This document shows positions 1 to 8,279 of a DNA stretch of 64,000 nucleotides, one piece after another. A program made the translations under genes and the position numbers. The stretch comes from Aestuariirhabdus sp049985285. GTDB lineage: Bacteria > Pseudomonadota > Gammaproteobacteria > Pseudomonadales > Aestuariirhabdaceae. The stretch covers positions 310,001-374,000 of the forward strand of contig NZ_JBNIEU010000003.1 in NCBI RefSeq assembly GCF_049985285.1. Direction: 5' to 3'. Every line of letters begins with the position of its first letter. Within the stretch, counting starts at the first letter, position 1. The notes beneath the pieces were generated by a model. The model saw only the letters and a program-made list of their open reading frames with translations, was not told the DNA's origin and did not search any database.

Positions 1-254
1 AGACGTTGGCTAGCCACTACAGCGGTTGTGTGGGTTTCGATTTGAGCGCGAACACCCTCCGTTGCTTGTTGCACGGCGCTCAAGGTATCGGTAGTGGTTT
101 GGCTGGACTGGTCAATAACAGGGGAGGCGTCGATACGTATGCCAAAGGTTTGCGCCAGTATCTGATAGCGCAGCGAGGCGCGAGCATCCATGGCCAGAGA
201 TTCAGGCGCAGCTGCATTTGTCGGGGAGTTTACGGGGGCTATTTCCACGAGCAT
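1..254 (-). CDS. unrecognised protein, N-terminal part, runs off left edge
   Basis: An open frame reads leftward from an ATG at 254 to the window edge without a stop (about 84 residues seen). The start of the protein reads MLVEIAPVNSPTNAAAP, followed by a stretch rich in Ala, Gln and Thr (LRYQILAQTFGIRID, then a T-rich run and VQQATEGVRAQIE) that looks helical and soluble. I do not recognise a family. No good Shine-Dalgarno sequence precedes the ATG; a second in-frame ATG lies at residue 22. The gene would be divergent from rsmJ, which fits rsmJ starting near 346 rather than further upstream. It could be a chance open frame, but 250 bp without a stop and divergent spacing favour a real gene. 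Confidence 0.45.
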   Translation of the reverse strand, partial: MLVEIAPVNSPTNAAAPESLAMDARASLRYQILAQTFGIRIDASPVIDQSSQTTTDTLSAVQQATEGVRAQIETHTTAVVASQR

Positions 255-302
255 GGACCCAATGATTAATCTTAATGAGGTTTATCGGCGTGGATGGGAT
301 AA

Positions 303-327
303 AATTGAGCTTTCCTTTAGCTCAATT
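303..327. promoter_or_regulatory. 9-bp inverted repeat between divergent genes
   Basis: AATTGAGCT (303-311) and AGCTCAATT (319-327) form a perfect 9-bp inverted repeat around a 7-base centre. It lies between the divergent partial gene (start 254) and rsmJ (start near 346). There is no T-run on either side, so it is not an obvious terminator; an operator site is possible. Function is inferred from position only. Confidence 0.4.
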
Positions 328-345
328 GTTGATAGGCACCCCATA

Positions 346-1161
346 GTGTTGTATCTAGTTGTTATAGCGCAGAATCCTGAGCTGGAAGCGCAGGCTCGGG
401 CGCGTGCCGATGAGCTCGCGCTGCCCTTTTCCGGGAAGTCTCCCATAGACCTCTCCTCCTCCTCTGCGGCGTTGATGTTGGGCGCTGATGGTTGGAGTTT
501 ACAGCAGGGCGGAAAAGGCGCTCCAGGGCCCGTGCGGGTGGATTTCGCCGGCGGTGCCGTGGACCATCGACGTCGCTTTGGCGGCGGTAAGGGACAATCC
601 ATTGTTCGCGCCCTGGGGCTAAAAGGCAGTTATCGCCCCAGTGTGTTGGATGCGACCGCCGGGCTCGGACGAGATAGTTTTGTGTTCGCGACCCAGGGGT
701 GTGAGGTGACGTTGTTGGAACGTTCGGCGGTGGTTTTCACCCTGTTGTGGGACGGTTTGGAGCGGGGGAAGCGGCAGGCGGAAACTGCTGAGATACTCCA
801 ACGCATGCGGTTGCATCGGGAGAGTGCGCTGGATTTTCTGCACAGGGCGGGCAGGGAGCAACGTTTTTGGGATGTGGTTTACCTGGACCCCATGTTCCCC
901 CACCGCACGAAATCGGCCCAGGTGAAAAAGGAGATGCGCGTATTTCGTGATCTGTTAGGGGATGACCTGGATGCCGACGCGCTACTGCCGCTTGCCTGGG
1001 AGGTTGCTCGCTACCGGGTTGTGGTCAAGCGCCCGCGCCACGCGCCCTGGTTGGGCGATAGAAAGCCTGACTACAGCCTGGAAGGTAAGTCGGGGCGTTT
1101 TGATCTTTACGTTCGAGCGGCGCTCCCCGCCACTACTGATTGCCTTGCGTCACCTGAGTAA
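346..1161 (+). CDS. rsmJ: 16S rRNA (guanine-1516-N2)-methyltransferase
   Basis: SAM-dependent methyltransferase that modifies G1516 of 16S rRNA. The SAM-binding motif LDATAGLGRD lies at about residues 101-110 and the family's YLDPMFP catalytic motif at about 179-185, followed by the conserved KKEMRVFR segment. The frame stays open upstream to 190, but homologues begin shortly before a VVIAQ-like strand, so the GTG at 346 (271 residues) is preferred; E. coli RsmJ is about 250. The adjacent TTG at 349 is an alternative and the ATGs at 253 and 262 would overlap the divergent gene. The 3' end overlaps the convergent plsB end by 29 bp. Confidence 0.88.
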   Translation: MLYLVVIAQNPELEAQARARADELALPFSGKSPIDLSSSSAALMLGADGWSLQQGGKGAPGPVRVDFAGGAVDHRRRFGGGKGQSIVRALGLKGSYRPSVLDATAGLGRDSFVFATQGCEVTLLERSAVVFTLLWDGLERGKRQAETAEILQRMRLHRESALDFLHRAGREQRFWDVVYLDPMFPHRTKSAQVKKEMRVFRDLLGDDLDADALLPLAWEVARYRVVVKRPRHAPWLGDRKPDYSLEGKSGRFDLYVRAALPATTDCLASPE

Positions 1162-3595
1162 CACTGTGGCGCACATCGGCGGTTAGCAGTCGTCTCGCAT
1201 TTCTAGTCATCTCCAGCAGCTGTTCGCTACTGCAAAGGGTTCCATCATCTTGGAGCAGGATCACACCGCGCTGTTGCAGGGTATTGATAAAGTTTCGAAA
1301 CAACGCCTTATCGAAGAATTCGGGGGCGTTGAGGCCATTGATGATCGAAATGCGCTGTGCCAGATCGCGACATCGATTTTCCAGTTTTTCAGCGCTCACC
1401 GGATGATGGAGGCTGCTGCTCAACAAGCTGGCGACGATATAGAAGCGCTCCAGCGTCTGGGCAATAGCTTTTCCTAGCAGGCTCAAAACCACAAAGGCCG
1501 TCGAGCTGCTATCGGGTCGCCGGTAGCTATCGGCCTCTGCGATCAGAAGCCCCTGTTCCACCATCGCCTCTAGCCAGCGTTGAATGAGTTGTGGCACCTG
1601 CTCCTCATCATAGTGGAGGAATAGTTCAGAGCTGAGGTAGGGATAGATCTGGCGGCTAAAGGCGATCAGCTCCTCCCGGGACACCTCGTGGGCGTTAATG
1701 AAATAGTTGGCCAGTAGTGACGGGATGGCGAAAAGGTGCAATATATTATTGCGGTAGTAGGTCATCAGTACGGCGTTGTTGCCTTCGAGGAAAATAATGT
1801 CACCCAGTGAATCACTACGGCGCGCAATAAGGCCGAGCTTTTCAACGTATTGAATCAGTTCCCGGGCTTGCATCTGCGGATGCGTAACATGGGGTGCGTA
1901 GGGTACCTGATCGAGTAACTTTAGGTAGCTATCCAGTTGAGTTTGCAGCACCTCTTCCCCCAGCGCTTGATTGCGGGTGGAAAGCAGAACCATAGCGATC
2001 AGGTTAACCGGGTTAATCGCGGCGGCGCCGTTGATATGGCTGGCAAGCCGTGTTGCCAGATTATTGGTTAGCGGCGAAAACCAGGGTGGTGGCGCTGAGC
2101 GCGGGTCGTGGTCAGCATCGCGCCAATCGACCTGCTGGCTATCGAGAAAGGGTTTTAGCTCCAGAGGGGCGCCGAAAGTCACGCGTACCTTGCCGAAAGA
2201 GCTGCGCAGCCCACGCAATGTGCGGATAATATCGAGAGGTGATTCCTTTTTCTTGGTTTTACCCCGTAGTTCTCCGAGGTAGGTGTTGCCTTCCAGTACC
2301 CGCTCATAACCCACATAGACAGGAATAAAGGTGATAGGTCGCCGATGATCCCGCAGGAAACTACGCAGGGTAATGGCTAACATGCCTGTGCGCGGTTTCA
2401 AGGTTCGCCCCGTCCGGCTACGACCGCCTTCAATGAAATATTCCACCGGAAAACCGCGGGTGCAGAGTGTATGCAAGTACTCGTTAAATACAGCGCTGTA
2501 TAGTGCATTGTCACGAAAGCTGCGGCGCATAAAGAATGCTCCGCAGCGGCGCAACAGGCCACCAATAACAGGCATGTTCAGGTTAATGCCTGCCGCTATA
2601 TGAGGTGGTGTGAGGCCGTTGTTGTAGAGCAGGTAGGACACCAGTAGGTAGTCCATATGGCTACGGTGGCAGGGGACATAGATGAGGGTGTGCTGACGGC
2701 GGGCGTAGTCTTTGACCTGATCCAGGTTCTGGATATCGATACCCTGGTAAATTTTGTTCCAGAACCAACTTAACACCGTTTGCAAAAATCGAATGGCGGA
2801 GATGGTGTAGTCGGAAGCGATCTCGTTGGCGTACATGCGGGCGCGCCCTTCGATCTGGTGGGGCTTAAGTCCACTTTCTTTGACCTCTTGCTCGATCGCT
2901 TGCTGCACAGCAGGAGTCTTTACCAGGCCGCTGACCAATGTACGGCGGTGGGAGAGATCCGGGCCGACCACCGAGGTACGCTGTTGACGAAAGTGAACCC
3001 TGAGTACACGGTTCGCTTTGCGCATAGTGCGTGCCGGGTCTAATCCTTCGTCGACCAGTTCGCGCAGAGAAAGCGGGTCGTTGAAGTGGACCATGGTTTG
3101 GCGACCCAGTAGCAGGGTGCTGACAAATTTCCTGAAGCGACCACCCACGCTGTAGTTGTAGGCAAACAGCAGCTTAAGCAGTGATTCCTCTTTGTCGGGA
3201 GCCCGCCCCCAGAAGAAGCTGACGGGCACCAGCTGCACATCACGATCCTCATCGTCGGCTACCCATTGCAGCAACCGTTCAAGGCGGTGCGCCGACAGCA
3301 TGCGGTCCCGTTGCAGAATTAATCCCTTGGCCTGGGAGAGGTAAAAATAGGCACGAGGCTCGTCGACATCGGCTGGTGACATTGGGCGATAGGGCCTGGG
3401 AAGTCCGGCCTTGATGCACTGTTTCTCCAGCACTAGCAGATCGCTCAGGGAGCGCTGTGCGAGCACGTAACAGACCGGCCGCTGGTGGTCCAGGTCTTTG
3501 AGATTATCGAGGCCATCCAGAGTCGGTCGAACCCAAAGGTTTTGCACGGTTCTTAGTAGGTTAAAGAGGGCACTGGAGGTGAAAAGTTTGTTCAT
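1133..3595 (-). CDS. plsB: glycerol-3-phosphate 1-O-acyltransferase PlsB
   Basis: Inner-membrane enzyme that acylates sn-glycerol-3-phosphate from acyl-CoA or acyl-ACP, the first step of phospholipid synthesis. All four acyltransferase blocks are visible: H-R-S-H-M-D (HX4D, about residues 310-315), GAFFMRRSF, FIEGGRSRTGRT and FIPVYVGYERV. Length is 820 residues, close to E. coli (807) and Pseudomonas. The ATG at 3595 (MNKLFTSS) is chosen because an in-frame TTG at 3652 lies upstream of a consensus -10 box; no strong Shine-Dalgarno sequence is present. Convergent with and overlapping rsmJ. Confidence 0.95.
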   Translation of the reverse strand: MNKLFTSSALFNLLRTVQNLWVRPTLDGLDNLKDLDHQRPVCYVLAQRSLSDLLVLEKQCIKAGLPRPYRPMSPADVDEPRAYFYLSQAKGLILQRDRMLSAHRLERLLQWVADDEDRDVQLVPVSFFWGRAPDKEESLLKLLFAYNYSVGGRFRKFVSTLLLGRQTMVHFNDPLSLRELVDEGLDPARTMRKANRVLRVHFRQQRTSVVGPDLSHRRTLVSGLVKTPAVQQAIEQEVKESGLKPHQIEGRARMYANEIASDYTISAIRFLQTVLSWFWNKIYQGIDIQNLDQVKDYARRQHTLIYVPCHRSHMDYLLVSYLLYNNGLTPPHIAAGINLNMPVIGGLLRRCGAFFMRRSFRDNALYSAVFNEYLHTLCTRGFPVEYFIEGGRSRTGRTLKPRTGMLAITLRSFLRDHRRPITFIPVYVGYERVLEGNTYLGELRGKTKKKESPLDIIRTLRGLRSSFGKVRVTFGAPLELKPFLDSQQVDWRDADHDPRSAPPPWFSPLTNNLATRLASHINGAAAINPVNLIAMVLLSTRNQALGEEVLQTQLDSYLKLLDQVPYAPHVTHPQMQARELIQYVEKLGLIARRSDSLGDIIFLEGNNAVLMTYYRNNILHLFAIPSLLANYFINAHEVSREELIAFSRQIYPYLSSELFLHYDEEQVPQLIQRWLEAMVEQGLLIAEADSYRRPDSSSTAFVVLSLLGKAIAQTLERFYIVASLLSSSLHHPVSAEKLENRCRDLAQRISIINGLNAPEFFDKALFRNFINTLQQRGVILLQDDGTLCSSEQLLEMTRNARRLLTADVRHSVTQVTQGNQ

Positions 3596-3634
3596 GGGAG
3601 GCTGTCGGGGCAGGGGGCAATGGATTCGGGGCGC

Positions 3635-3640
3635 ATTATA
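3635..3640 (-). promoter_or_regulatory. candidate -10 box for plsB
   Basis: Reads TATAAT on the minus strand, about 40 bases upstream of the plsB ATG. No convincing -35 hexamer at 16-18 bp spacing, so only the -10 is called. Confidence 0.45.
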
Positions 3641-3667
3641 CGTCCTTTGCAACTGGCAAAGGTTGAC

Positions 3668-4054
3668 CTAGCCTTCAGCTTGGGTCCACTCAACGGTTTG
3701 TTCTCCTTGATCCGAGACCTCCATCCAGCTATCAACCGCGTCACTGCCGTCCTCCCAGAATCCGCCGTTACAGCGAACGGGGCGGGCCAGCTGCTGATAG
3801 GCTGCCCGTGCGCAGCTGAGGTCATCGTTCCAGGGGGTGGCGCTGGAGTCGAACCAGACACTGGTGAACTGTTTGCCAGCAGCCTTCTCCACCACCATGA
3901 CCGGAATGCCCTGTCCGTCGTGAAATGCCTGAAACTGATAGCTGTTACCTTTGTGCTGGCCCTCTTCGATCGAGTCGAAGCTGGCATCTAGCCATTGTCG
4001 AATTGCGTTGAGGCTGGTGCCCTTGATATAGATTTCGATGTCGGGTTGCAGCAT
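3668..4054 (-). CDS. conserved small protein of unknown function
   Basis: A 128-residue soluble protein beginning MLQPDIEIYIKG, with a mixed alpha/beta look (alternating hydrophobic strands IEIYIKG, IPVMVVEKAAG, FTSVWF), one Cys pair far apart (SCARAAY and RCNGGFW), no signal peptide and no membrane segment. I do not recognise a named family; proteins of this kind are usually annotated hypothetical. The next gene upstream stops at 4059, and a TTG at 4069 would overlap it, so the ATG at 4054 is preferred. It ends 72 bp before plsB begins and probably belongs to the dapE-rlmA transcript. Confidence 0.7.
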   Translation of the reverse strand: MLQPDIEIYIKGTSLNAIRQWLDASFDSIEEGQHKGNSYQFQAFHDGQGIPVMVVEKAAGKQFTSVWFDSSATPWNDDLSCARAAYQQLARPVRCNGGFWEDGSDAVDSWMEVSDQGEQTVEWTQAEG

Positions 4055-4058
4055 AGAT

Positions 4059-4325
4059 TTAGTCGCCAAAAAAGAGTGTCAGGAAACGTCCCGCGCATAA
4101 ACGCAGGTAGCCGCTCAGAGTAACCAGAACGCCAGAACCGGCAATAATCATTCCCAGTGTTGCAAACAGTTCCCGGGAAACGGATGGGGCAAGTCGGTGC
4201 TCGGCGTAAAGTATAGCCCCCACGCCGACAGAAAACAGAAATACTCCCGCAACGAATATTTGGAAGCTCTGTTGGGGGTTGCGCGCAATCCGGATGAGCC
4301 AGGCCCGTAGCTTCTGTTTATTCAT
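4059..4325 (-). CDS. small inner-membrane protein, two transmembrane segments
   Basis: 88 residues with a basic N-terminus (MNKQKLRAWLIRIARNP), then two hydrophobic segments, about residues 22-40 (IFVAGVFLFSVGVGAILYA) and 52-72 (LFATLGMIIAGSGVLVTLSGY). Topology by the positive-inside rule puts both termini in the cytoplasm. Family not recognised. Its start overlaps the end of rlmA by 8 bp and its stop lies 4 bp before the next gene, so the genes are translationally coupled. Confidence 0.72.
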   Translation of the reverse strand: MNKQKLRAWLIRIARNPQQSFQIFVAGVFLFSVGVGAILYAEHRLAPSVSRELFATLGMIIAGSGVLVTLSGYLRLCAGRFLTLFFGD

Positions 4326-5223
4326 TGCTTGAATGGCTTTTTTTCCAGGGGTTCAGGGAGGCTTGGGCAGGAGTTTTTTTACGGAATAACTCCAGCCTGA
4401 AATCTGCTCGGGTCGTGAGTGTTTGTAGCAAACCCAGGCGCTCCCGCTGGTCTGGCCTGATATGCCAGTAGTGAGGTGTCATCGCGAGCAGGTCCTGGAT
4501 CTGTTGCTGGTTCTCGAGGGTAAATTGGAATTCACAGCTCTGTGTCAGGACGCAGTCGAATGCTTCGGGCATCTGCTTGAGCACCTTTTCCTCTTCGTGC
4601 AGGCGGACCTCGGTATAGATCGCCTGACGTAACTCCAGTAGGTGATGGCTGCCGGGCGTCACCGCCAGTAGCAGGCCTTCATCGGCCAATATGCGTTGGA
4701 ATTGTGGCCAGTCAATGCGAGAGAAAATACTGAGTATAAATTCAATGCTGCGGTTGCCCAGTGGGATATTGGCAACCGAGGCGACAGCCCAGTGCACCGC
4801 TTTACTGCGACGACAACAGGTACTCACAGCGGACTTGGAGATGTCGAAAGCGAATCCCTTCATAGCCGGGAACTCTTGCTGCAAGGCGGCGGTATACCAA
4901 CCCTCGCCACAGCCCGCATCAAGCCAGTTGCCACGGGTTGGTGTGGTTTGAGATCCAAGCACTGATAAAACCGCTTGCCGCAATGGCTGGTAGTGTCCGG
5001 TATCGAGAAATCGACTTCGGGCTAACACCATTTCTGGACTATCGCCGGGCTGCTTACTCTGCTTACGGTTACTGGGTAGCAAGTTGACATAGCCCTGACG
5101 GGCCCGGTCAAAGCTGTGGTTATTGGCGCAGCGCCAGCTGTTGCTTTCCAGGGTCAGAGGTTGTTCGCAGTGGGGGCAGTGCCAGGCGGAGGTCTCTGCT
5201 GCGGAGGCGTCAGTAGAGAGCAT
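4318..5223 (-). CDS. rlmA: 23S rRNA (guanine-745-N1)-methyltransferase RlmA
   Basis: Methylates G745 in helix 35 of 23S rRNA using SAM. The N-terminal zinc site is intact (C16-x2-C19, C32-x3-H36) and is followed by the family signature SFDRARQGYVNLLP and the SAM motif LDAGCGEGWY (about 101-110). At 301 residues it is longer than E. coli RlmA (269), with extra sequence at both ends. The ATG shares its A with the dapE stop codon (TAATG), and the 3' end overlaps the next gene by 8 bp, so it sits in the middle of a tightly packed leftward operon. Confidence 0.92.
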   Translation of the reverse strand: MLSTDASAAETSAWHCPHCEQPLTLESNSWRCANNHSFDRARQGYVNLLPSNRKQSKQPGDSPEMVLARSRFLDTGHYQPLRQAVLSVLGSQTTPTRGNWLDAGCGEGWYTAALQQEFPAMKGFAFDISKSAVSTCCRRSKAVHWAVASVANIPLGNRSIEFILSIFSRIDWPQFQRILADEGLLLAVTPGSHHLLELRQAIYTEVRLHEEEKVLKQMPEAFDCVLTQSCEFQFTLENQQQIQDLLAMTPHYWHIRPDQRERLGLLQTLTTRADFRLELFRKKTPAQASLNPWKKSHSSNE

Positions 5224-6368
5224 TATCTGGCCTCCGTCATTAGCCGGCGAAGAATGGTTTGGTAAACCTGGCTAAGCAGGTCCAGGTCGCTCGCCTTAAC
5301 GCACTCGTTCACTTTGTGGATGGTGGCATTACAGGGGCCCAGTTCGATCACCTGGGCACCGGTGGGCGCGATAAAACGGCCATCGGAAGTCCCTCCGGAT
5401 GTGGACAGCTGGGTGTCGGTGCCGGTCTCCTCGAGAATGGCCGCTACCGTAGCGTCGACCAACTGACCCTGGTCTGTCAGAAAGGGTTCGCCGAACAGGC
5501 GCCATTCGATCTCGTATTCCAGTCCATGCTTGGTTAGCAAGGCTTCCACCCGCTGTTTGAGTTGTGTAGCAGAGGTTTCGGTAGAAAAGCGGAAATTGAA
5601 CATGACGTGGGCTTCACCTGGAATCACGTTGGTGGCACCGGTTCCGCTCTGGATGTTTGATATCTGGAAGCTGGTGGGGGGGAAGAACTCATTGCCCGGG
5701 TCCCACTCGGTTGCAGCCAGCTCATCGAGAAACGGCAGGCTCTGGTGAATCGGGTTACGGGCCAGTTGCGGATAGGCAACATGTCCCTGTATACCCTTGA
5801 TCCAAAGATCCGCACCGAGGGATCCGCGGCGGCCGTTTTTTACGACATCGCCCAGGGTCGCTGTACTGGAGGGTTCGCCGACAAGGCACCAGTCAATCTG
5901 CTCGCCGCGTTGTTGCAGGGCTTCGACGACTTTGCGTGTGCCGTTGATAGCTGGCCCCTCTTCGTCTGCGGTAATCAACAGGGCGATGGAGCCGTTGTGA
6001 TCGGGGTGCAGTTGCACAAAGCGTTCGCAGGCGGTGGTAAATGCCGCCAGACTGCCTTTCATATCCGCTGCGCCGCGTCCATATAGCATGCCGTCGTGAA
6101 TTTCGGGCTGGAACGGGTTGGTGTGCCAGTGCTCCAGCGACCCGGTAGGGACAACATCGGTGTGCCCGGCGAACGCAAACAGCGGGCCTTCGGTTCCCCG
6201 GCGGAGCCAGATGTTCTCCACCTCGCCGAAGCGCATCCGCTCTACCCGGAAGCCGAGAGGCTCCAGGCGCGAAATCATCATCTGTTGGCAGTCGGCATCC
6301 TCGGGGGTAACGGAGGGACGGCGAATCAGATCCATGGCAAACTCTAGGGTGGGGGATAACTCGGACAT
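5223..6368 (-). CDS. dapE: succinyl-diaminopimelate desuccinylase
   Basis: Di-zinc hydrolase of the succinylase branch of lysine/diaminopimelate synthesis; cleaves N-succinyl-LL-DAP. Metal and catalytic motifs are visible: GHTDVVP (H69, D71), GRGAADMKG (D102) and ADEEGPAINGT (the general-base Glu and a metal Glu). 381 residues, normal for the M20 family enzyme. It heads the leftward group dapE-rlmA-two unknowns. dapD and dapC, other steps of the same pathway, lie about 19 kb away in this window. Confidence 0.96.
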   Translation of the reverse strand: MSELSPTLEFAMDLIRRPSVTPEDADCQQMMISRLEPLGFRVERMRFGEVENIWLRRGTEGPLFAFAGHTDVVPTGSLEHWHTNPFQPEIHDGMLYGRGAADMKGSLAAFTTACERFVQLHPDHNGSIALLITADEEGPAINGTRKVVEALQQRGEQIDWCLVGEPSSTATLGDVVKNGRRGSLGADLWIKGIQGHVAYPQLARNPIHQSLPFLDELAATEWDPGNEFFPPTSFQISNIQSGTGATNVIPGEAHVMFNFRFSTETSATQLKQRVEALLTKHGLEYEIEWRLFGEPFLTDQGQLVDATVAAILEETGTDTQLSTSGGTSDGRFIAPTGAQVIELGPCNATIHKVNECVKASDLDLLSQVYQTILRRLMTEAR

Positions 6369-6421
6369 GCTTGAATTCTGCGTTGTGGCGGGAGGAGAGG
6401 CATTCTAACAAAGTGGGTCAC

Positions 6422-6427
6422 ATTATA
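6422..6427 (-). promoter_or_regulatory. candidate -10 box for dapE
   Basis: Reads TATAAT on the minus strand, 53 bases upstream of the dapE ATG. No good -35 hexamer at standard spacing. Confidence 0.4.
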
Positions 6428-6503
6428 CAGGGTATTGCCACAGATCATTGTTGTTGTGGTAAGGTTGGCTCATAGGGAAAAATGGCAGCTGCTGGTAGGG
6501 ACT

Positions 6504-6911
6504 ATGGGTGCTAAGAATCAGGATGATGAGATCACCAATCGACGAATGAAGGAACGCCTTCCGATACCGGATCTCAGTATCCGGGTTCGACAACGTTCGA
6601 TTTTTGCCATCGCGTCCGACTGGCGCGCGGCTGCTGGTGTCGATTTTAATCGCTACGGTGTGGCATTGCAGTGCAATGCGCCTTACAAAAAAGGCAACCG
6701 GATCTACCTCTCCTTTCGTGGGCCCTATATCTCACTGGATAACGTCGCCGCTCAGGTTGTGAGCTGTGTGCGCAGCGATGACGGCTTTCGAATCGGTGCG
6801 GTGTTTCTTTATTGGCAGGATGAGGAGCAGTACGACGTCAATATTGATAATAGCCTGTCGCGTATCGAGCGCATCTACCACGACCAGCACTATTGTATGG
6901 CCAGCGCCTGA
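6504..6911 (+). CDS. PilZ-domain-like protein
   Basis: About 135 residues from the ATG at 6504, preceded by AGGGACT; the frame is open further upstream to 6435 but the N-terminal extension is hydrophobic and atypical. It resembles a short single-domain PilZ protein: an RMKER (RxxxR-type) motif near the N-terminus, then VDFNRYGVAL in place of the usual (D/N)xSxxG strand, then a beta-rich KGNRIYLSFRGPY segment. PilZ domains bind cyclic di-GMP through these two motifs; here the Ser is Asn and the spacing is long, so binding is uncertain. It is convergent with nth, 31 bp between stops, no visible terminator. Confidence 0.62.
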   Translation: MGAKNQDDEITNRRMKERLPIPDLSIRVRQRSIFAIASDWRAAAGVDFNRYGVALQCNAPYKKGNRIYLSFRGPYISLDNVAAQVVSCVRSDDGFRIGAVFLYWQDEEQYDVNIDNSLSRIERIYHDQHYCMASA

Positions 6912-6942
6912 TCCGTGGACTGCCTGCGACTGAACAGTGCTT

Positions 6943-7578
6943 CTAGTTTGATCTCTTGTTGCGATACTCGCACAGATCTTCGATAGGACAGGCAGTGCAC
7001 TGGGGAGTGCGCGCTTTACAAACATAGCGGCCGTGCAGAATTAGCCAGTGGTGGGCGTCGAGCAGGAACTCCTCGGGCACCAGGCGCAGTAGCCGCTTTT
7101 CGACCTCCAGAACATTTTTTCCCGGTGCGATTCCGGTGCGATTAGATACCCTGAAAATATGGGTATCGACGGCCATTGCGAGCTGTCGAAATGCAGTGTT
7201 GAGAACCACGTTTGCGGTTTTTCTGCCGACACCGGGCAGTGCCTCCAGGGCTTCGCGGGAGTCTGGCACTTCGCTATTGTGTTGTTCGAGCAGAATCCTG
7301 CAGGTTTTGATCAGGTTTTCAGCCTTACTGTTAAATAGCCCGATTGTCTTGATGTACTCCTTCAGTCCCTCGACCCCTAGTGCAAGAATCGCTTGCGGGG
7401 TGTTGGCCACGGGGAACAGTCTTGCGGTGGCTTTATTGACCCCGACATCAGTGGCCTGGGCCGACAGCAATACGGCGACCAGTAATTCGAACGATGAGCT
7501 GTAATTGAGCTCGGTTTTAGGCGCAGGGTTGAGGTCGCGCCAGCGCCTGAAAATTTGCTCGCGTTTGGCTCGATTCAT
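6943..7578 (-). CDS. nth: endonuclease III
   Basis: DNA glycosylase/AP lyase of base-excision repair for oxidised pyrimidines. The helix-hairpin-helix LPGVGRKTANVVL carries catalytic Lys120, Asp138 is in AVDTHIFR, and the [4Fe-4S] ligands are C187, C194, C197 and C203, the same numbering as E. coli Nth (211 residues). Its ATG overlaps the rsxE stop by 4 bp (ATGA), the usual rsx-nth coupling. Confidence 0.97.
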   Translation of the reverse strand: MNRAKREQIFRRWRDLNPAPKTELNYSSSFELLVAVLLSAQATDVGVNKATARLFPVANTPQAILALGVEGLKEYIKTIGLFNSKAENLIKTCRILLEQHNSEVPDSREALEALPGVGRKTANVVLNTAFRQLAMAVDTHIFRVSNRTGIAPGKNVLEVEKRLLRLVPEEFLLDAHHWLILHGRYVCKARTPQCTACPIEDLCEYRNKRSN

Positions 7579-8279
7579 GGCGTACCGGGGGCTTCTTCAG
7601 CACGGGTTTCATCTGCCAGGCGTAGCGCCTGACGAGATTTTATGCGGCTGTCGATAAGGTTTTTGAGCGCGATAATAAACCCCATGATGACGAACGCCCC
7701 CGGTGGTAAAATCGCGAAAAGAAACTTCTGGTAATCGGCGAAAACGACCAGTTCCCAACCTGCAGCGCCAGGCCCCAGTAGTAGTTCCATACCGGAAAAA
7801 AGGGTCCCCTTGCCAATCAGTTCACGCAAGGCACCCAGCAGCAGTAACACCAGGGCAAAACCGGTACCCATCATTAATCCATCGAGTGCAGAGGGGAGCA
7901 CCGGGTTTTTAGCGGCGTAGGCCTCTGCACGTCCGAGGATGGCGCAGTTAGTGACTATCAGGGGGATGAATATCCCCAAAATCTGGTACAGCTCGTAGGT
8001 GAACGCCTGCATGAGGAGTTCAACGCAGGTAGTGAGTGAGGCGATAATCATCACAAATGCCGGTAAGCGAATGGCTTCGCTGGTCCGTGAGCGAATAAGG
8101 GATACGGCGATATTGGAGCCTGTCATGACGAAAATGGTGGCAATACCCAGTCCTAGCGCATTCACCACCGAGTTAGAGACTCCCAGTAACGGGCACAGGC
8201 CCAATAGCTGAACCAGTGCCGGATTGTTATCCCACAGGCCGTTGAGGCTGATCTTTCGGTAGTCGGCGGAGTTCGGCAT
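7575..8279 (-). CDS. rsxE: Rsx/Rnf electron transport complex subunit E
   Basis: Integral membrane subunit of the ion-translocating NADH:ferredoxin oxidoreductase-type complex; in E. coli the Rsx complex keeps SoxR reduced. The protein (234 residues from MPNSADYRK) has about six hydrophobic helices and the RnfA/E signature LLGLCPLLGVSNS near the N-terminus, with TNCAILGRAEAYA mid-protein. The ATG at 8279 overlaps the rsxG stop (TGATG); the frame continues upstream only into rsxG. It is homologous to rsxA. Confidence 0.95.
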   Translation of the reverse strand: MPNSADYRKISLNGLWDNNPALVQLLGLCPLLGVSNSVVNALGLGIATIFVMTGSNIAVSLIRSRTSEAIRLPAFVMIIASLTTCVELLMQAFTYELYQILGIFIPLIVTNCAILGRAEAYAAKNPVLPSALDGLMMGTGFALVLLLLGALRELIGKGTLFSGMELLLGPGAAGWELVVFADYQKFLFAILPPGAFVIMGFIIALKNLIDSRIKSRQALRLADETRAEEAPGTP

